This document shows positions 58,951 through 64,000 of a stretch of DNA of 64,000 nt, in pieces. Made by a program: the position numbers and the translations under genes. Numbering within the stretch: position 1 is the first letter of the stretch; each line of letters starts with the position of its first letter. Below the pieces are notes generated by a model that worked only from the letters and a program-made list of their open reading frames with translations, had not been told where the DNA came from and did not search any database. This DNA is from Balaenoptera acutorostrata (lineage: Eukaryota > Chordata > Mammalia > Artiodactyla > Balaenopteridae): the NCBI RefSeq assembly GCF_949987535.1, contig NC_080081.1, positions 35,752,428 through 35,816,427 of the forward strand. The letters run 5' to 3'.

Positions 58951-59948
58951 CAATATTATTTCTTAACATGCAGTCCTTTTAAGCTCTGAAGGATCACTTA
59001 ATTGCCAATATGTTTACATTTCAGAACAAAAAATAGTTAGGGTATTTTTGGTTGTTTGTGACTGGACCACAAATGAATGGTATTTCATTATGTAAGTTTC
59101 TCTCTTTCACTTCTCTTGCTCTCACTCTTTCTTTCATTTCTATCACATTCTAACTCTCTCATATTAGGACTTTGGGGATTATCTGTAACTCCATATACTG
59201 TTTTACAGCTAGTTATTTTGTTTAACCAGATCTTAATTTAAATGGTTTTACATTCTAGTTATTTCAGAAATAATTAATATTAGAGATGATCAAGTATGAC
59301 GTCTTCTAACATGTGACTGTACTGGCTTCCAAATTAGGTTCTACAGTGGTATTTAATCCTTTAAAAATATCTACTCCTGTTGAGAGAGACAGGGTATAAG
59401 TTTTTAAGGCTTGTCAAAATCTTTTTTCCTAAATTTTTAAGCACAAAACTGCTGAGCTTATCATGAGTATCTCTCAGAAATGCCTTTGCCTGTCAAATGC
59501 TGAAACATATTGACATTTCAAAGACCTAAATTTTATATAGTGAAAATGAATTATTTTTTTATGATACATTGAAAATGTGTTACTGAGAATATTTTAAAAA
59601 TAGACATTAGAGTCCTACTGTTTTACTACATAATCATTAAAATTGTATAAAACACACAGCAATAAATCATCACAAAGAGACAATACACATAGTTCTATTT
59701 AGACAGTATATAGGTGAGGTCATTAAATATTCAACAAGTTATCCTTCCCTTGCACTCAACCTACCATAAATCAATTTATTCTCACAAAATCAATGTTAAC
59801 AAACCAGTTACTATGCACTGACCTCAGTGCTCCTATCTCCTTGGCACAATTTTTTAATCAGAAAAGTGGTGAATCTGATCACCCTGGAACATCGATTGAT
59901 TTTGGAATACTAAGATGCATCTCTTTCCATAGCAAGGAATGAAGTGCT
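58951..59948. other. AT-rich single-copy DNA, nothing recognised
   Basis: No supported ORF or repeat. I could not find a convincing target duplication of the twin-primed L1 at its left edge. Confidence 0.5.
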
Positions 59949-59978
59949 CTTTCTTTTTTTTTTTTTTTTTTTTTTCTT
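59949..59978. repeat. Poly(T) tract
   Basis: About 24 consecutive T with a few C at the edges; no retroelement body recognised next to it. Confidence 0.9.
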
Positions 59979-61594
59979 CTGGAACTCTAATAAGTCCTTC
60001 AAGTAGGTAAATCCATAGGCAAGTCTATTTTAGAGGAGATATTTCTGAAAATTTTATTCTGAATTATCTATTCTGAGAGAGAAGTTATTGCAGTTGAGTA
60101 CAAAATACAATTACAGTAGCTCATGGACCCATGATCTCTAATATCAAATAAAGAACTTAGGTATCACCTTATAATTTCTAGCTAAAAATAGGATCTTGAA
60201 ACAGATGTGACAAAAATTCTAGCTGTCCTGGCATATGTTCTCATACGTCTTAAAACTTTTCTTTAAGTCTGGGTGGAAATCATTGAGGCAAGTCCCAGAA
60301 TGTTGTACTATTAATAATTCAATAGTACTGATTGTGCAAGGAGTGACATATTGAGCAATAGAAATCTGGCCATTTGTATTAATTGATATCCTCTAACATG
60401 CTGCTCTGGGGCATCTTTAATAGTTTGTACCAACTTTCAATCAGACAACTTGCTTGAGGGCGTTCGGATTTAATAGGGAAAGTCTGAATATGTTTTTCCT
60501 TTTGATCTCAAACGAGTCCAATGAAGATCCATTCTCAGGAAGAATAGATACTATTAATTCATTTAATGCTAATCACAGGTACAGAGCTGTAATTAGAGAA
60601 GTTGAATTTTAGATCAAACTGGGAGCACAAATTTTTAAAGAGCTTGTTTCCTAAGATCAAAAAGGTATTTCTTTGAAAGTGTTCCACTAACTTAGTGAAT
60701 TTCAAAGACAAATAGGGTGCCTACTGTCAGGTTACCCCAAGTGTCTCTACTCCTTTTTAAATCTCTTGGAATTTACACAGTTAATTTAAGATAAGGAGAC
60801 AAAGTTTCCTTCCAAAGAGCAAAGGTGAAGAGTTCCTGGACTTGATGCATTGAGTGTATCAAGATAACATGAGATGGTCATCTGAAGGAAAAATGTGCTT
60901 TCACGAAAGCACAGAAACTCTACAGCAAGTTTTTTTTTTTTTTTATATTAAAATTGTAAAATTGTTTTGTTTCCTCAAGTCCCTTATACATCAGTCACCA
61001 GGTTCATGCAATTTGACATTTCCATTTTGAGAAGTGGTCCACCCTGAAATCACGTGCAGTCACCAATGTGATCTGATAGGCTTGAAGGTGTGGGTCACAG
61101 AAGACTTCTAACATCAATCTGAGGAAATTAGACCCAGCACAGTCTGAGAAGGTCAGCGGCAGATGCCTCATGGAATCGGCCTGAGCTATTGCTCCCTAGG
61201 GCTTTAAGACAGGTGTCTGGTCATAAGCACTGAACAACAAAAATATCCACACTGCCTATGCAGTACCACAATTAAGGATTTGGGCTTAGAAGAGAATCCT
61301 CAGACAGCATTGTGATCAGTTTATGCTAGAGGTCACTGTAAATATTTGCTGCCTTTTAAAGAAAGAGACAAAGATAAGTAGTCCTAAATTTTGTGACTCT
61401 TGCTAATATCAATATTTTCATCCTTAAAAAGTAAACACATCTCTTGTAATTGTCCTTAGTTTTTAGTGGAATGCATGATGTCTCAGTGATGGCTCTAGGG
61501 AATATCTGAAAAAAAAAAACAAAAAAAAAAACCCTGAATTTCGAGGCATAAGTGAAGGACTTAATGAGTCCATTTTATCACTCACAAATTTCTT
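59979..61594. other. Single-copy DNA, no gene seen
   Basis: Parts (about 60.4-61.4 kb) are less AT-rich. Poly(T) at 60930-60945 and an interrupted poly(A) at 61510-61530. No ORF with a domain. Confidence 0.45.
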
Positions 61595-61800
61595 CTCTTA
61601 AGGTCATTTACTTAATCTGTATGTTTTTCTTGGTTTTCTTATCTTTAAATTAGACAAACAATATGTCTCTCTGAGAGATGATATTAGAATTTTAAAAAAA
61701 AGTTAATGGAAACATTTAGAAGAACACATTACATAAAAGGTAACCAATAAATATTAGTTGGGTTAGCTTCAAAACTATTGTTGTTGTTTCATATTTCCAA
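61595..61800 (+). mobile_element. Probable MIR SINE remnant
   Basis: ttaaggtcatttacttaatc, then ttttcttatctttaaattag, and a 3' part taaccaataaatattagttg. Consistent with a decayed MIR in plus orientation. Confidence 0.6.
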
Positions 61801-62339
61801 AAATTTTGAAACGGTCATTCAGTGTTAGGATAGAAAGTTTTATTCACTTTTTTATTCCACATAATATTTAAGGTCATTATAATATTATAAATATGTAAGA
61901 TGTATTTATAAAATTATTGTGAAAGTTGGATAAGTGGAATTCAAAGGAAAAAAAATTAAGACAGATAAATATGGTATGTAGATATTTACATCCCATGACC
62001 TTGCATGTCACTGGAGTAGTGTCATAAGTTTGATTTGAAATCCTTAGTAACTAAAGGAAAGAGAACAATACTTTCACAAGAATGATAAAGTGCATAAGAA
62101 ACAGAACAAACAAATGTTTAAAACAAATAGTAGTTTTCTTAATGCTGATAGACTTTTCATTAAGACCACAAAGTAATTAGTGAAAAACCCTTGAAAACAT
62201 TTCTACAATAAATACAGTAAAAGGATGCTTGTGACTTTTCTTGTAGCATCTCTAGTGCAGGCAGGTATGATAGTAAAGCCAACTCTTTCAGGATCTAAAA
62301 ATTGCAATTTTTTATTGTCTGTGTCTTCCAAATCATTAT
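61801..62339. other. AT-rich DNA, nothing recognised
   Basis: No gene or repeat family supported. Confidence 0.5.
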
Positions 62340-62960
62340 TCATGGACAATATGTCATGTGCCAAGCACTACTGTGGTTTCTTATGGTAACAGTGGTGAAT
62401 AGAAAAAGCATTATTTCTATCCATACAGCATTTAAAATTTCTGCAGAGTGAGATGGAAGTTAAAGTACAAAGTGAGTGATATAATTCCAGATTGAATTAT
62501 CTATTAAACTGGGGGCATATCAGTAATATGAATGAAATTTGAAAAGAGCCATGAGATAGAGTAGAACTAGAATGATCTGTGTGGAAGGTGTTTGGTGGTT
62601 GCTTTCACTCAGGTGGTTAAAAAAGTTCTTACAATTAGGTGAAATTTAACATGAGAACCATGTAATTAGTATAAGCAGTAATGGTAAATCCAGTGAGAGT
62701 AGCTTTCAGGGACAAAGAGATGAATGGTCCCAGGCACAGAGACAGAAATGAGATTGATGTGTTCAAGGGAGAGAGGAGACCAGTGTAAGTAGAGTACAGC
62801 AGTTGGAGGAAGAAAGGCAGAATGAAATGAGTTTGGAGAAGTAAATGGAAATCAGGCTATGCACAGTCTTTCAGGCCAGTTAACATATTTAAATTCTATT
62901 CTAATTTGCACTGAGGACTTACTGGAGGGCTTTAAGAAGAATAGTGATAGAACATGAGTT
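62340..62960 (+). mobile_element. Ancient mammalian repeat remnant, family uncertain
   Basis: Begins like catgtgccaagcactactgt, continues with a purine-rich middle (ggtcccaggcacagagacag, gaggagaccagtgtaag) and ends ctggagggctttaagaagaa. The layout is that of a widespread old mammalian repeat whose name I cannot give with confidence. Confidence 0.5.
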
Positions 62961-64000
62961 TAGTTTGATAAAAAGTTTTAAATTAATAATATAAAATTTA
63001 AGGGAATTACATTCACTATTTAACGTATTTCTTCTGTACATGTTATTTTTTTTCAACTCGATTCTAGGTAAGGATTAGAATGTACATTCTTAAATTTATA
63101 ATATGGTAAATATTTGGAGAGTAGGAATATTTTTATCCCTGTCTAAAATGTATTTTCAATTCACAAATTGCAATTTGTTGCAAAGTACAAGTTGTAAATC
63201 ATGGAGTCTATCGCAATACGAATAATACCCTGTTGGTGCTGTACTATAGGGATTACATAATCTTCAAAGCAAGAGAGTGTTTGGGAAAGAAATATTTACA
63301 TTGCATAGTAGTAGCAGGATAATGATGTCAATAAGCCCCAAATATTATAGGAAGTATACTTACATTAGCTAAGTCCAATGTGTTATCTTGTCTACTTCTA
63401 GTAAGCAATAAAGAAGCTAAGAAATCACCACTTTTATTCAGATATGATAGATATTAGATGTGTCATTAAGTCTTATAGAGCATACCAAATTGTTTTCTGA
63501 ATTAGGCTACCTGTGCTCTCATGTATATGTATTCTCTTCTGGAATGTGGTAACAATAATATTAATAGAGGAGGCCAATAAAAATTATGTTGAAAATATAT
63601 CTGCAAGCATTTATCTTTCTCTTATTTTTTTAACATACTGGTTGCATCAAGATGACATAAGTTTATTCATGGATATGTGTATCATCAGAATATCATCAAA
63701 GAAATATCACTTTTATACAATTGCCAGATGTCTATTTAGGGAACTATTCTTATGGTATTCTAACATTGTTGCACAGTTATCCATATTTTGAACAGCATTC
63801 ATATTTAAACCTTACCTCTAATTTCTGTGACATTCTGTGACACAGTCTAACTGAATGTTTTCCCCCATGGCTATCTCGTACAATGACAGTACTTTGAGTA
63901 GGATACATTTTAAATTCTGCATAAGAGAAAATCCTGCTAACGCTTCATCAGCTGAAGTCCTTAACCAAGAAAAGATATCCAACTACTTAGTTGTGATAAT
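62961..64000. other. AT-rich single-copy DNA, nothing recognised
   Basis: A 92-codon plus-strand frame (63513-63791) has no known domain and no context suggesting an exon. Confidence 0.5.

Noticed and set aside
1..64000. CRISPR array, operon or other prokaryotic system
   Set aside because: No spaced direct repeats, no ribosome binding sites ahead of ORFs; the DNA is plainly mammalian.

Overview
This window is nuclear DNA from a mammal, most probably a whale or dolphin. Evidence: several copies of the CHR-type SINE with a tRNA-Glu-derived head and an AAATA-type tail, three long L1 elements of the cetartiodactyl type (3' UTR, ORF2, ORF1 and a GC-rich 5' UTR), and scattered old mammalian MIR and L2 remnants. 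A hippopotamus or another cetartiodactyl cannot be excluded from sequence alone. I found no functional host protein-coding gene, no functional RNA gene and no CRISPR or bacterial feature. The background is AT-rich intergenic or intronic DNA.

Layout. 1-9.4 kb: AT-rich single-copy DNA with TA microsatellites, MIR remnants, a head-to-head inverted pair of CHR SINEs (3.0-3.7 kb), a solo retroviral LTR with TG...CA ends and a 4-bp target duplication (7.29-7.77 kb), and another CHR SINE (8.1-8.4 kb). 9.87-17.6 kb: full-length L1 no. 1 (minus strand) inside an ancient L1. 22.26-29.45 kb: full-length L1 no. 2 (minus). 29.5-31.5 kb: an unassigned old repeat and the 5' end of an older L1. 33.8-38.2 kb: a patchwork of old L1 pieces, a 5'-truncated younger L1 with a perfect 13-bp duplication, and a short SINE. 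38.3-46.6 kb: mostly single copy, with a CTCF/YY1-like motif, a CHR SINE carrying a likely transduced tail, an L2, a MIR and an L1 3' end. 46.66-58.95 kb: a three-level nest. An old L1 inverted by twin priming was split by full-length L1 no. 3 (minus), whose 5' UTR then received a 1.9-kb polyadenylated retrocopy that carries an antisense collagen-type exon with splice sites. 59-64 kb: AT-rich DNA with MIR and other old repeat remnants.

How the parts work together. The active machinery represented is L1 retrotransposition: ORF1p (RNA-binding chaperone) and ORF2p (endonuclease and reverse transcriptase) mobilise L1 itself, the CHR SINEs and stray transcripts. All ORF copies here are broken, so the window is a record of past activity. 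L1 no. 1 is the best preserved: its ORF1 frame is interrupted by only two stop codons. I saw no convincing new biological system; the most interesting objects are the nested 12-kb locus, the captured collagen exon and the duplicated 5' UTR monomer of L1 no. 1.
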